A DNA stretch of 64,000 nucleotides from Chroogloeocystis siderophila 5.2 s.c.1 (GCF_001904655.1 NZ_MRCC01000007.1:124001-188000); one strand, 5' to 3'; positions 27,676 to 37,174 are shown, counted from the stretch's first letter. Made by a program: numbers and translations. The notes: a model not told the origin generated them from the sequence alone.

Positions 27676-28875
27676 TTAATCTTTAGAAGATCCATTGTTT
27701 TGCTGCCAATACTTCCAAGCGCTGTATGCTAAGGTAACAACTCCGGTAACAATCGCCGTTTCGTCTACTTCAAATTGCGGATGGTGCAAGGGGTGATTTA
27801 CACTGCGATCAGGATAGCCCACACCTAAACGAAACATCACACCAGGAGCTTTTTGAAGGTAAACGGAAAAATCTTCAGCACCTAACGATGGTTCGGGTAA
27901 AATTTGCACGCGATCGCTTCCCCAAGCTTCTTCCGCCGCAGTTTGCAATAGTTGTGCGAGTGACAAGTCATTATTCACGCCTGGCACTCCTAGATTATAT
28001 TTCACTTCGCACCTTGCACCGTAGCTTTGGCAAACATTCGCAACCATTTGCGAAATCCAATTCGGAAGTTTGGCGCGGGTTTCGGGATGAAGCGATCGCA
28101 CGGTTCCTAGCAATTTAACTTGATCCGCAATCACATTCGGCGCTCTACCACCGTGAATTTGACCAATCGTTAATACGATCGGGTGTAGTGGGTTTTGCGT
28201 GCGGCTAATTGCTTGTTGTAGAGTTGTAATAACTTGCGCCGCAATCCAAATCGCATCGATCGCTTCATGTGGTCGCGCACCGTGTCCTGATTCTCCAATT
28301 ATCATAATTTCTAAATCATCCGCAGCAGCGGTCAAGGCTCCGTAGCGTATCCCGATCGAACCCGCAGGAATCGAAGGAAAAACATGAAGTGAAAAAATTG
28401 CCGAAACGCTTTCCATAACGCCATCAGCCACCATCCAACTAGCGCCCTGCGCAATTTCTTCGGCTGGTTGAAACAAAAATCGGATATTACCTGGTAATTC
28501 TTCTGCAATGCGCGATAAAACCATCGCTGTACCTAGTCCTACTGTAGTGTGGATATCATGACCGCAGGCGTGCATAATTCCTGGTGTCCGCGAAGCGTAT
28601 TCTAAACCAGTACGCTCTTGTATCGGTAAAGCGTCCATATCAGTCCGAATTGCGAGTAAGTGATCGTCGCGACCACCTCCCTGCACCTCTCCCACAACGC
28701 CAGTTTTTCCTACGCCTTCTTGTACGTGAATTCCACAGGATGATAAAACTCCTGCGACGAAAGCAGCTGTTTGATACTCTTGACCACTCAATTCTGGATG
28801 AATGTGAATATGGCGGCGAATTTCAATCAGGCGGGGTGCTAGTTCAGTTGCTAACTCTTTTATACGGCTGAGCAT
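27676..28875 (-). CDS. M20D-family amidohydrolase
   Basis: 399 aa. Matches the M20 peptidase/amidohydrolase family that includes hippurate hydrolase and IAA-amino-acid hydrolase. Metal-binding motifs are present: MHACGHDIHTTVGLG, the catalytic EE in FQPAEEIAQGA, a LHVFPSIPAG histidine, and a C-terminal H in VNHPLHHPQF. The central dimerisation insert (about 185-300, GHGARPHEAIDA) is complete. These enzymes cleave amide-linked acyl groups from amino acids; the precise substrate cannot be read from sequence. Cytoplasmic. ATG start. Monocistronic. Confidence 0.9.
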   Translation of the reverse strand: MLSRIKELATELAPRLIEIRRHIHIHPELSGQEYQTAAFVAGVLSSCGIHVQEGVGKTGVVGEVQGGGRDDHLLAIRTDMDALPIQERTGLEYASRTPGIMHACGHDIHTTVGLGTAMVLSRIAEELPGNIRFLFQPAEEIAQGASWMVADGVMESVSAIFSLHVFPSIPAGSIGIRYGALTAAADDLEIMIIGESGHGARPHEAIDAIWIAAQVITTLQQAISRTQNPLHPIVLTIGQIHGGRAPNVIADQVKLLGTVRSLHPETRAKLPNWISQMVANVCQSYGARCEVKYNLGVPGVNNDLSLAQLLQTAAEEAWGSDRVQILPEPSLGAEDFSVYLQKAPGVMFRLGVGYPDRSVNHPLHHPQFEVDETAIVTGVVTLAYSAWKYWQQNNGSSKD

Positions 28876-28982
28876 CGATGCAGGAATTCGTAATTACCTA
28901 TTCCCCCATGATAAAGAATCGTTCGAGCAATAATTTATATGTAAGTATGCTCATGTATACAGTAATGTTTGCTAATTACCGA

Positions 28983-29447
28983 TTATTGCTTACTAAACTG
29001 AGGACAGTAGTGTTTTGTCGCCAAAGTGGCAATTACCGATGAATTAACAGTATCGACCGTATTTGTAACGCCTTCGGTGCGATGGTAGATGACATCTTCT
29101 AATGTCAGCCCGACTTCTAGCTCGTTGCATATGCTTTTTGCTTGCATAATACTCGATTCGGGCGATTGCTCGATGCTTGCTAACAATTTATCTCGAATTT
29201 GGGGATAGCTCGTGACTGTGCGCTTGTAGTCTGCGAGAAAAGCGCGATCGCCTCCTACGCCACTAGTTGCTTTTGCTAATCGGGTAGATGCGTTGACCTG
29301 ACACACTGATGCTGATAAATCTAATACTTGACCGGATTTGGTCGTCATGTAACAAACATAGTCAGCGTTTTGAGCTATTGCGGGAGCCAACCCTGCTAAA
29401 AAAGAAATAGCAGCCGTTGAAATTGTAGCTAGTTGTAAAATTTTCAT
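28983..29447 (-). CDS. Small secreted DUF732-like protein
   Basis: 154 aa with a clear signal peptide (MKILQLATISTAAISFLAGL, cleavage after AIA-Q near residue 26). The mature part has four cysteines, two early (C32, C49) and two in a pattern SICNELEVG ... HYCPQF that resembles the DUF732 family of small secreted proteins. Similar cysteine spacing occurs in the frameshifted gene at 595-1061. Probably two disulfides, periplasmic or released. Followed by the pentapeptide-repeat gene 120 bases upstream on the same strand. Function unknown; family assignment by eye. Confidence 0.6.
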   Translation of the reverse strand: MKILQLATISTAAISFLAGLAPAIAQNADYVCYMTTKSGQVLDLSASVCQVNASTRLAKATSGVGGDRAFLADYKRTVTSYPQIRDKLLASIEQSPESSIMQAKSICNELEVGLTLEDVIYHRTEGVTNTVDTVNSSVIATLATKHYCPQFSKQ

Positions 29448-29567
29448 TGCGTCACCAAGTCTGTGCTTCGCTCATTAATCCCAAACTCAGAAACGCAATA
29501 ACACTAAATTTATGTTTTTTACATTTTTGTATACAGAAACCTCAGTATATATACTGAGGTTCAGCGA

Positions 29568-30050
29568 TTACCAATAGCGGCGATCAGGTGTAACGACGCC
29601 ATTAGGCATTGTTGTGAGTCGAAACTTTGCACCTCGGAAGTTAGTCACTAACAGTCTTGCACCTCGGAGGCTTGCTCCCTCTAAATTAGCAGCAATGAAA
29701 CCGGCAAAAGTCAAGTCAGCATTCTCTAAATTTGCTGTTCGGAGATTAACTCCAGTTAAAGTAGCATTTGTTAAGTTAGCACCACGCAGATCTGCAACAT
29801 CTAAGTTCGCACCACTTAAGTCAGCACCTGTGAGATTGCTTTGCGATAGATTTGCACGAGTTAGATTAGCACCTCGCAGGTTAGCACCACTTAAATTTAA
29901 TTGATTTAGCGGTGCATCGCTGAGGTCACATCGAGGACACGCCCTAGTTTGCTTGAGTTGCTCCAAATCCTGAGGACTATACGCTTGTGCTGAAGCCGCA
30001 AACCACATGGGAGTTAACAAAATAGCGACGGAAAAAAGAGTGAGTTTCAT
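29568..30050 (-). CDS. Exported pentapeptide-repeat protein
   Basis: 160 aa. Signal peptide at 1-23 (ending SAQA). A short CPRC motif (residues 38-41) precedes about seventeen A(N/D)LxxA pentapeptide repeats covering most of residues 42-145. Such repeats fold as a right-handed quadrilateral beta-helix. Families with one export signal are common in cyanobacteria with no settled function; some sit in the thylakoid lumen. The CPRC pair might bind metal or form a redox disulfide, which is speculation. ATG start. Confidence 0.88.
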   Translation of the reverse strand: MKLTLFSVAILLTPMWFAASAQAYSPQDLEQLKQTRACPRCDLSDAPLNQLNLSGANLRGANLTRANLSQSNLTGADLSGANLDVADLRGANLTNATLTGVNLRTANLENADLTFAGFIAANLEGASLRGARLLVTNFRGAKFRLTTMPNGVVTPDRRYW

Positions 30051-30433
30051 TGCGTAACTAACTTACTTACTAATTAAGTGTAATTTGGAAGGGTGCTGTG
30101 TTAAATTTATAGCTCAAACTGTTTGACGCCAACTAAAATAATCTGTTCCACTACACTAAATCTTTAAATAGAGTGGAAATTTTACAGCATTGGCGATCAC
30201 CAGTACAGGGTAATTAATCTTGAATGTAAGAAAAATAAGGTAAAGTTCAGGTTTAATTGATTGAACTTTTTATGACTTAATTACCCGATGTTTTATTCAT
30301 TACGTATAGCCTGGCGAAAAAAGTCACAGAGAGAATCACATAGACGCGTCGCGGTGAGCACGCGTTGGGCGGCTTCGCCAACTTGAAGCGACTGCTAATT
30401 ACGGCATACGGAAAAAAGCATTATTTGAGAACA
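30051..30433. other. Intergenic, with repeat-like GC-rich patch
   Basis: No gene. At about 30340-30400 a GC-rich run (AGACGCGTCGC...GGGCGGCTTCGCCAAC) looks like one of the dispersed cyanobacterial repeats. It directly precedes the binding-protein relic. Confidence 0.35.
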
Positions 30434-30706
30434 GTTCTCAAAGACCTTGGATTGCAACGTCCGCGATAGAAAACATTTCGGAAGAAACTCTACCTAATAT
30501 CGATGGCGATGTTCTTTTTCTTGTACCTATGGAATTTGATCAGATAAAATCAGAGAATCTTAAACAAAGAGCATTGTGGCAACAACTCAACGTTATTCAA
30601 CGCAATCGAGTTTATATTGTAGGCGAACACTAGCACGAATCAGATATTTTAGCAATTCATGCGATCATTGATGATCTGTTTAAATATCTCGTCAACACAC
30701 CTTAAA
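30434..30706 (+). pseudogene. Relic of iron-siderophore ABC substrate-binding protein, C-terminal end
   Basis: In two frames and across an in-frame TAG one reads VLKDLGLQRP, then ISEETLPNIDGDVLFLV, LWQQLNVIQRNRVYIVGEH, stop, then ILAIHAIIDDLFKYLVNTP. This is the order found at the C-terminus of FecB/FhuD-type periplasmic binding proteins (LxDLGLxRP ... LWQQLNAVKxxRVYxV ... GNxLAAxxVLDDLFKYL). The start of the gene is gone, a frameshift falls near 30465, and the stop lies near 30631. No transporter genes remain nearby. A decayed iron-uptake gene. Confidence 0.75.
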
Positions 30707-30807
30707 CTTATACCTAGACCTATACAACTGTTTCAATAAATGAGAATCAATGTTTCTCCTTTGCAGCAGGGCTGCCCTTATGCACCAGCCTTAGGTAAAA
30801 CAACATT

Positions 30808-32481
30808 TTAGCGCCAACCGAAAAAGCGTAGTATAGGAACAACAATGTAATAGCTAATACCTAACCAAAAGCCGAGGATTAGACCTAAAGTAGCAAAAAA
30901 AGCGATCGCCGCAGCTAAATCTAACCAATTAGGTGAAACTGTAATGGGAAAGTGCCAAAAACCAGGTGGATAAATATTCAAGCTATTGAGAAGCAAAAAC
31001 ACCGCCGCACAACCACTCGCCGTAACTGTTGCGTGAACTAAATAATGGCTGGGTAAACCTAAACCTAAGGTGAGAAAAGCAACAGCGATCGCAATTGATG
31101 CTGCAATTCCAGCATCTCCAGTATTCCCAAGAGTTAACCGCCAAACTAACCAACTTAAACCATAGCCAAATAACCCCATAAGTGCAGCGATCAAATATCG
31201 CCGTCGTTGACCAAATCCACCAGCGCCGGTAAGTCCCCACGCGGTTCCCATACCAACAATTGCAAATAGGAGAATATCTGCTTCTACGGTCAAAAAAAGC
31301 TGTTGCGACAAAAAACTAGCGATCGCATTTCCCAGCGGTGACCAGTATGTTAAAACAAAGCCGATGAGCGTTGCGACACAAGCTCCGCTTGCACCTAATA
31401 GCATTTCCCAAAAGGTATCCCAAGTAGCGCGTAGTACCTGCGCGATCGCTCTCAGTAGAACAACCGTTGATTTCGATAGCCCAACTGTTAAGGAACGAAA
31501 GACAATCCGCGAACTGTTCCAGCTATTGAGCAGGAGTTTGAATAAAAATAGCCATCGAAAAGGCTTTTGCGCTTTCGCTAGACGTTCTTGAATAATTCTC
31601 GCGTTTGCTGGTCTACGGCGGACATCATCTTGCACCATATCGTCGAGCAAATCAGCGATCGCAGAGCTAACTTGCGCAAAGCGACGCCACTGTAATTGTC
31701 CTGTCATCGGATCTTGTAAGTCCGAGATGTACTTACCCGTAAGCATTTCAATCATCGTCCGCCCCAGTGCATAAAAATCGGCGGATGGTTCAACAACGCC
31801 TCCCGCTATCTGTTCAGGTGGGCTATAACCTGAAGTGAATAATCGTGTTGAGTGGTCTGCTAAGCGTGATGTTGCTGCAATCTGCTTGGCTCCCCCAAAG
31901 TCAATTAAAACGAGTTGTCCTGTTGCTTCTCGCAACATGAGATTTGATGGTTTAATGTCGCGATGAACGATCTGGCGGGCGTGTAACTCGTGTAAAATCT
32001 CTATAGCTTGCTTTAGCCAAGCTATGACCCACTCGTCTGGACAGCCTTGCGGATACTTTTCTAACAACTCTTGCAAAGTCTGACCGTCGATTTTTTCCAT
32101 TACCAAACATGGCAAGGAAAGCGGTTGAGAACCCTTAACATTGACCTGAAAATAGCCATGAGGTTCTACTCTAGGAACACCTGGATGGTGTAGATGCTGA
32201 AGTACGGCGGCTTCTTGTTCAAATAATTTTAATGCTTTAGGTGAAGGATCGATTAAGACCTTGAGTACTTGTTGAGTCTGCAACTGCAAGTCCCAAACGG
32301 TGTATATCGTGGCAAATCCACCCGCGCCTAACTGTTGTAAAGGCACATAGCGACCTTTTAACTGTAGCGATGTACCACAGCGATCGCAAAACTTGCTTCC
32401 CCAAGTCTTAGGATAAGGATGCGGGCAATTTGGGTTAATGCAGTGAATTGCACGCTGAACCAACTGCGACACGACTACCAA
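30808..32481 (-). CDS. Membrane Ser/Thr protein kinase with zinc ribbon
   Basis: 557 aa. Residues 14-35 hold a CxxxxC...CxxC zinc-ribbon-like motif. The Hanks-type kinase domain (about 45-310) has the glycine loop LGAGGFATIY (51-60), catalytic HRDIKPSN, the DFG motif (LIDFGGAKQ), and SADFYALGRTMIEMLTG. The kinase looks active. The C-terminal half (about 330-557) has about six membrane helices grouped in pairs and no recognised sensor. This is a common cyanobacterial layout (zinc ribbon + kinase + C-terminal membrane region). ATG start. Alone in its transcription unit. Substrate unknown. Confidence 0.92.
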   Translation of the reverse strand: MVVVSQLVQRAIHCINPNCPHPYPKTWGSKFCDRCGTSLQLKGRYVPLQQLGAGGFATIYTVWDLQLQTQQVLKVLIDPSPKALKLFEQEAAVLQHLHHPGVPRVEPHGYFQVNVKGSQPLSLPCLVMEKIDGQTLQELLEKYPQGCPDEWVIAWLKQAIEILHELHARQIVHRDIKPSNLMLREATGQLVLIDFGGAKQIAATSRLADHSTRLFTSGYSPPEQIAGGVVEPSADFYALGRTMIEMLTGKYISDLQDPMTGQLQWRRFAQVSSAIADLLDDMVQDDVRRRPANARIIQERLAKAQKPFRWLFLFKLLLNSWNSSRIVFRSLTVGLSKSTVVLLRAIAQVLRATWDTFWEMLLGASGACVATLIGFVLTYWSPLGNAIASFLSQQLFLTVEADILLFAIVGMGTAWGLTGAGGFGQRRRYLIAALMGLFGYGLSWLVWRLTLGNTGDAGIAASIAIAVAFLTLGLGLPSHYLVHATVTASGCAAVFLLLNSLNIYPPGFWHFPITVSPNWLDLAAAIAFFATLGLILGFWLGISYYIVVPILRFFGWR

Positions 32482-32693
32482 AATATGCAGGCTTTCTCGA
32501 TTTTACACAACGATGAGTTGTTACATCACAGCACTGCCAAATCAAGACGTGTTTACCGACTTACATTTGACGCCACGGGAGGTTGTAAGAAACTCGCTTG
32601 AATTCTTGATGGGAAGCTTGCGCTGCAATTACCATGTACAGTATTCTGCTTACGTCAATTTAAAAAGTGTTTGGTAAATACGAGCAACGAGTA

Positions 32694-33464
32694 ATGCTAT
32701 CCAGAATGAACCAGTTTGATGAAGTCAACATCCTTGATATCAAATTTCATAAACTTAATGTTTGTCAACTCATAGATTATGTTGTCAAAGCTGCAAAATG
32801 CGATCAAAAAATTGTAGCTAGCAATGTAAATATTAAAGCAATGAATCTTGCATATGAGCTACCTTGGTATAGAGATTTCATTAATAATTCAGATTTAGTA
32901 TTCTGCGATGGTTTTGGGGTTCTACTAGGAGCAAGAATGCTTGGTTATGAGGTGTCCTCTACGCATCGGATGACGTGCCCTGATTATATAGAAAATTTAG
33001 GATTGGCTTGCGAGCAAAATAATGTCTCTTTGTTTTTACTTGCTGGTAAGCCTGGTGTCGTTGAGAAAGCAATTACTCAGCTGACTGCGGCCGCACCTAA
33101 TTTACAGGTACAAGGACATCACGGCTATTTTGAAAAAACTGGTGCTGAAAATGAACGTGTTATTCAAACAATCAATGAATTTAGTCCAGGGATTCTTTTT
33201 GTTGGCTTTGGTATGCCATTACAGGAACAATGGATATTGAATAATATAGAGCGCATAAATGCTCGCGTTTTTTTACCTTTGGGTGCTTGTCTTGATTTTT
33301 ATACAGGTACTGTGTATCGCGGTCCAGAGTGGATGACTAACCGTGGGTTGGAATGGCTAACACGTTTAGTAACTGAGCCACATCGCTTGTGGGAACGCTA
33401 CGTTATCGGTAATCCATTATTCTTCTATCGCATCTTCAAAGAGCAGCTGCGTAAGAGCAAATAA
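32694..33464 (+). CDS. WecG/TagA/CpsF-family glycosyltransferase (GT26)
   Basis: About 256 aa. Family marks: NVNIKAMNLA, DLVFCDGFGVLLGARMLG with the likely catalytic Asp, LFLLAGKPGVVEKA, FVGFGMPLQEQWI, and the C-terminal LEWLTRLVTEPHRLWERY membrane-association region. GT26 enzymes add N-acetylmannosaminuronate or N-acetylmannosamine to lipid-linked intermediates for surface polysaccharide. The upstream frame also offers GTG at 32667 and ATG at 32706; ribosome binding signals are weak for all, so the start is uncertain. No other polysaccharide genes next to it, which is unusual for this family. Confidence 0.88.
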   Translation: MLSRMNQFDEVNILDIKFHKLNVCQLIDYVVKAAKCDQKIVASNVNIKAMNLAYELPWYRDFINNSDLVFCDGFGVLLGARMLGYEVSSTHRMTCPDYIENLGLACEQNNVSLFLLAGKPGVVEKAITQLTAAAPNLQVQGHHGYFEKTGAENERVIQTINEFSPGILFVGFGMPLQEQWILNNIERINARVFLPLGACLDFYTGTVYRGPEWMTNRGLEWLTRLVTEPHRLWERYVIGNPLFFYRIFKEQLRKSK

Positions 33465-33581
33465 AGCTTTTTTTCAGAGATCTATCTTCTTGGAGAGGTG
33501 TGATCGCCGATAACCATAGAAGATCATATTTATTAAACTCTCTCTGAAATTTCAAGTCATAAATTCAGGAGAATATACTTT

Positions 33582-33971
33582 ATGACCGCAGCTTTTTTTA
33601 CACTACTAGCTACTGCTCTTAGCCTACTGATTGTTGACATTGTTGTTCCAGGTGTTGATATTGCAACTTTTCCGGCTGCTTTGATAGCTGCTTTTGTAAT
33701 TGGAGTAACTAATTCATCGGTTAAACCAGCACTTACTAAACTAGCTTTACCACTTAACTACGCTACTTTGGGGCTATCTTCAATAGTTGTCAATGGCTTG
33801 TGTTTTTGGTTAGCGGCGTTGTTTGTTCCAGGATTTGCTGTATATAGCATTGTAGGCGCGCTTCTAGGTCCAGTGATTCTATCGTTTGTCAACACCTTTT
33901 TGAGTAAGTACTTTGCTGAAAGAAATTTAGGTATGACAACAACTACGACCAATACAGAAGTTAAATCGTAG
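33582..33971 (+). CDS. Phage-holin-4-superfamily membrane protein (YvlD-like)
   Basis: 129 aa with four membrane helices (about 3-20, 28-48, 60-82, 85-108), a GVTNSSVKPALTKLALPLN loop, and a Thr-rich C-terminus. This matches Pfam Phage_holin_4_2 (YvlD). Despite the name, chromosomal members are not phage genes; they are linked with envelope stress in Bacillus. The ribosome binding site is strong (AGGAGA). Neighbours are other small stress-type membrane genes, which fits an envelope-protection role. Acts in the cytoplasmic membrane. Confidence 0.87.
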   Translation: MTAAFFTLLATALSLLIVDIVVPGVDIATFPAALIAAFVIGVTNSSVKPALTKLALPLNYATLGLSSIVVNGLCFWLAALFVPGFAVYSIVGALLGPVILSFVNTFLSKYFAERNLGMTTTTTNTEVKS

Positions 33972-34014
33972 TTCCTCATTTAAACCATTTCAGGTTGACT
34001 GAAACAAACAAATC

Positions 34015-34086
34015 AAATCCGGCTCAATACGTTGTTGGCTTAGATAGTTTAAGTCAATAAATAAGTAATGAAATCAAGCCGGATTT
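34015..34086. repeat. Long-loop inverted repeat
   Basis: AAATCCGGCT at 34015-34024 and its exact complement AGCCGGATTT at 34077-34086 enclose 52 bases. It lies 45 bases after the holin-IV stop codon. It could be a terminator with a large loop, a small structured RNA, or ends of a tiny mobile repeat. Confidence 0.45.
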
Positions 34087-34267
34087 ATATTTAAATCGTC
34101 TGAGTTACAGAAAAATTAAGTAAACTGCTTTTATATCAAAAAAAAATATTTCTGATCCGTTGAGAAACAATTGTAGAAGTAATAATTCCTTAGGTGGAGG
34201 CACTAAAACTATAAATGCAAGAGTATAGATTTAAAGGTAGTTCAGGACAAGGTTTAAGAGTAATAAT

Positions 34268-34453
34268 ATGAAACTACTACGTATAGCTACGGGTATTCTT
34301 CTACCTCCATTGGGAGTCTTTCTCACAGAAGGAATTAGCACAGCTTTTTTAATTAACATTGTGCTTACCATCTTAGGCTGGCTTCCTGGGAGTATTCATG
34401 CAGTTTGGATAATTGTTAAGCACGAAGAACGCACGAACAAGCCAGTATATTAA
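34268..34453 (+). CDS. Pmp3/YqaE-family stress membrane protein
   Basis: 61 aa, two membrane helices (about 8-24 and 28-52) with the family core LLPPLGVFLTEGIS and ILTILGWLPGSIHAVWII. Pmp3/YqaE/RCI2 proteins are tiny plasma-membrane proteins induced by salt, cold or dehydration; loss hyperpolarises the yeast membrane. Complete. ATG start with a weak ribosome binding site. Followed by a good terminator hairpin at 34498. Confidence 0.9.
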   Translation: MKLLRIATGILLPPLGVFLTEGISTAFLINIVLTILGWLPGSIHAVWIIVKHEERTNKPVY

Positions 34454-34497
34454 TGTCAGGTAGCTAGCATGAAATATCTGACGTTATGAATTAAGGA

Positions 34498-34530
34498 AAC
34501 CGTACTGCTCATTCGAGTACGGTTATTTTA
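34498..34530 (+). terminator. Rho-independent terminator after pmp3
   Basis: AACCGTACT (34498-34506) pairs with AGTACGGTT (34516-34524) in a perfect 9-bp stem, followed by ATTTTATTT. It ends the Pmp3 transcript. Confidence 0.75.
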
Positions 34531-34626
34531 TTTGTTTAACCTAAAAATATACAACAAAATACTGAGCCTCTAGGTGTTAAAAGAGACTCACTCAGAAACT
34601 GTATTGCCATAAACCAATCACATCGA

Positions 34627-35403
34627 TTATGTTGTCGGTGGCTTTTTATCTCGCAAATAGTCAGTTGCTGTTTGCAGTAAATCGCTGAGAATCCGTTTGA
34701 TTTGTCTTTCTTTTTTAGCGATCGCGACTCCTGCATCTCCCATTTTTTCTTCTAACTGCGATCGCTTTTGTTCTACTTGTTCAGCAACGGGTTCAGCCTG
34801 GGTGCGTGTTTTGTTATACCAAGCTTTAGCCTCGTCAAGATACTCTTTGACATCTTCGTATCTTCCACCGTAACGCGCCGCTATGTTAGCGCGTAGAATG
34901 GCTGCTTGGGCTTGGAGTTGTGCATATCTCTTTTGTAGAATTGCAGCTTCCTCGCTATTTTTTAGCGTGTTGATTGCCGATTCGATTGCCGCTTTGAGGT
35001 TGGGCGAAGTATCTTTTCCAGTATCTTCAATATCTCCTAATAGTCTTTCAATTTCTTGTTGCAATTCTTCTTCTTCAGAATCAAGCTTTGCTTGTAGTTC
35101 CTTCACTTCAGCATGAGTTTTGGCGTTGGCTTTACGTCTTAGGCTAGTCACGCCATCGATCGCGCCTTCAATTGAAGCGGTAATATTTTCTTTGAGATCG
35201 TCTCCTTGTTGCTGAACATTTTCGGCGACGGCTGAAACAGCATCTTTAACGAGCGAACGAATTTCGTTTGAGCCTGATTTGAATTCGTCGGTTACTTGTG
35301 AAACCGCATTTTGGACGATTTCACGAATGCGAGATGCTTTTAATTGACCCGTTTCTTTCGCTTGTTTGAGGTCGTTTGTAATTTGTTCTTTGATATTTGT
35401 CAT
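34627..35403 (-). CDS. Coiled-coil, LEA-like hypothetical protein
   Basis: 258 aa, almost entirely charged amphipathic helix. The first half has repeating patterns such as VQNAVSQVTDEF, VKDAVSAVAENV and ASIEGAIDGV at about 22-26-residue spacing. The middle (about 88-125) is a strongly charged coiled coil (ELQAKLDSEEEELQQEIERL), with a second one at 160-240. No signal peptide or membrane helix. Such repeat helices resemble late-embryogenesis-abundant or DUF6781-type proteins, which would fit the neighbouring stress genes; this is inference. Ribosome binding site AGGAG is strong. Confidence 0.65.
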   Translation of the reverse strand: MTNIKEQITNDLKQAKETGQLKASRIREIVQNAVSQVTDEFKSGSNEIRSLVKDAVSAVAENVQQQGDDLKENITASIEGAIDGVTSLRRKANAKTHAEVKELQAKLDSEEEELQQEIERLLGDIEDTGKDTSPNLKAAIESAINTLKNSEEAAILQKRYAQLQAQAAILRANIAARYGGRYEDVKEYLDEAKAWYNKTRTQAEPVAEQVEQKRSQLEEKMGDAGVAIAKKERQIKRILSDLLQTATDYLRDKKPPTT

Positions 35404-35554
35404 TACTAACTCCTGGTAGAATCATGTTTGTCTAGACCAGGTTTACATCTGATGAATAATCAGTTTTAACTTGACCTTGGCACTGTCTTTATAATGACTT
35501 ACAGTTTTCTTGGGTAGGTACTTCCTTTAGATATAAACCAATGCAAATCGTTAC

Positions 35555-37174
35555 TCAAGTTGCACCGTTCCAAATAATAGGACCGCAAGCGTCTAACTCC
35601 CAAGTAAGGTTATGAGGATTGTGGCGCGTTTCTTCATCTAAAATTTTCACGACTTTGTTATAAATTTCCTCAGCTTGTTGCGGAGAATCACCGATACTTG
35701 TTAATCCAAGTTTGCCAAACTCTGAAAGGCAACCCATTAGATGAAAAACTGTACCTGTTTCGGTTCCAGTGTCAAAATGTAGCCGATGATAAGCAATGAT
35801 ATCCATTAAGTCGCTAGGAAGTAAACCGCGATAGCGCTCTTTTTGTAAATTGTCGGTGGCAATGTAGTATTTTGGACGACCATGCGGGCTATAAAACATT
35901 CCCGTTGCTGGGTGATAACGTCCATTAGTTAATAGTTTCAGCGTCATGAATGGATGTGTTGTTCCACCCTTGCGTAAATTAATTTCAATTGCTTGTAAAT
36001 CCCAGTGTTGTATGCCGTTACGATCAGGTTGTTGTACAGCAATAAAATCAACACCAAAGCGTTCTAAAGCACCTTTTTCAGCTAGTTTTCTACCAACTTT
36101 TGTCCCTAATTCTTGTAGCCGCATCCGATAGGCTTCATCGGCGGGAAAGCGACAACCAAGATAAATTTGACCGTCAGGACCACCAAGAATTTGATCGTGT
36201 GTTGAAAGAATTTCTACCTCTCCACTTGGGGTAATACGACCTTGAACGCTGGGCGATCGCTTAATATCTCCTTCAATAAATTCTTCAACAATTGCGCCTA
36301 ATTCAGGAATGCGAGTCGAAAAGTTTGCCCAATTTTCGGAGGTGGCTTGAAAACTCATCGTACCAAAGCGCTGAGTAATTGCTTCGATGCGTTGTTCGCG
36401 TGTTGCACTTCCAGGTGCTAAATGATGAATTGGTTTTAAGTCAAGTAAAGCGTTTGCTTCGCCAGAAATTCCTTCGTTGAGTTTAACGACTAGGCGTTTA
36501 ATTTCGGGTTTACGTTCCCATAAATTGGCAGCTTCTGCGGCTAATTCTTGCGCATTCCATACGCTACCACTTCCATCAGGATGCGGTACACCACTTTCGG
36601 TAAAGATTTGCCGACTTCCGCTTTTTGTCCCCCAAATTGATAGTTGGGGATCGCAGGCATACAAGGGAACTCCGATGCGCACAGACAACTCGCTTTCTAG
36701 AAAAGATGAGTTATAGCAGATCATATAGGCGTTTTTGAGGTCGAGCGCTTGACGTATTCGTTGAATGAGGCGCGGACGTTCGAGAATTTTTTGCGTCAGG
36801 GGTTTGAGTGAGGAATCGTAAGTCGAAAGGAGTAGCAGGCGATCGCGGGCGTGGGAAAAGGGAATTCCTGGTAAAAGCTGCAAATAGTAGTCTATGACAC
36901 TTGGATGTATCGGCTGCGAAGTGACATAAATCAGGCGGGTACGCGGGTTTTGCAGGCGAATCAAAGAGAACAGTAAACGTTCTTCATAGTGATGACAGCC
37001 TGGTATTTTGAGGAGTTCGCGTTGGTCTACACTCAATGAAGGAATGACCAAGATATCAGCATCACTTTGGTCAAACAATTCGATTGTTGCCCAGCGATCG
37101 CGTAACTGAGATTGTAGCTGTTTGAATACTTCGATATGTTGCGTTTCTATTAATGAAGGATCTAACGTTTGCAT
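35555..37174 (-). CDS. ATP-grasp ligase, PGM1-related
   Basis: 539 aa. The C-terminal half matches ATP-grasp peptide ligases related to PGM1 (the pheganomycin ligase that joins peptides to a nonproteinogenic amino-acid head): LVVKLNEGISGEAN, VEEFIEGDIKRSPSVQG, and the metal-binding AIEINLRKGGTTHPF near residue 405. The N-terminal half (about 1-180) is a pre-ATP-grasp domain with LIYVTSQPIHPSVIDYYL. In cyanobacteria this is a common orphan gene; substrates are not known. No peptide or natural-product biosynthesis genes adjoin it. ATG start. Monocistronic. Confidence 0.82.
   Translation of the reverse strand: MQTLDPSLIETQHIEVFKQLQSQLRDRWATIELFDQSDADILVIPSLSVDQRELLKIPGCHHYEERLLFSLIRLQNPRTRLIYVTSQPIHPSVIDYYLQLLPGIPFSHARDRLLLLSTYDSSLKPLTQKILERPRLIQRIRQALDLKNAYMICYNSSFLESELSVRIGVPLYACDPQLSIWGTKSGSRQIFTESGVPHPDGSGSVWNAQELAAEAANLWERKPEIKRLVVKLNEGISGEANALLDLKPIHHLAPGSATREQRIEAITQRFGTMSFQATSENWANFSTRIPELGAIVEEFIEGDIKRSPSVQGRITPSGEVEILSTHDQILGGPDGQIYLGCRFPADEAYRMRLQELGTKVGRKLAEKGALERFGVDFIAVQQPDRNGIQHWDLQAIEINLRKGGTTHPFMTLKLLTNGRYHPATGMFYSPHGRPKYYIATDNLQKERYRGLLPSDLMDIIAYHRLHFDTGTETGTVFHLMGCLSEFGKLGLTSIGDSPQQAEEIYNKVVKILDEETRHNPHNLTWELDACGPIIWNGAT

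Noticed and set aside
33582-33971. Phage lysis gene (holin)
   Set aside because: The family name is historic. No other phage gene is present; chromosomal YvlD-type protein is the better reading.
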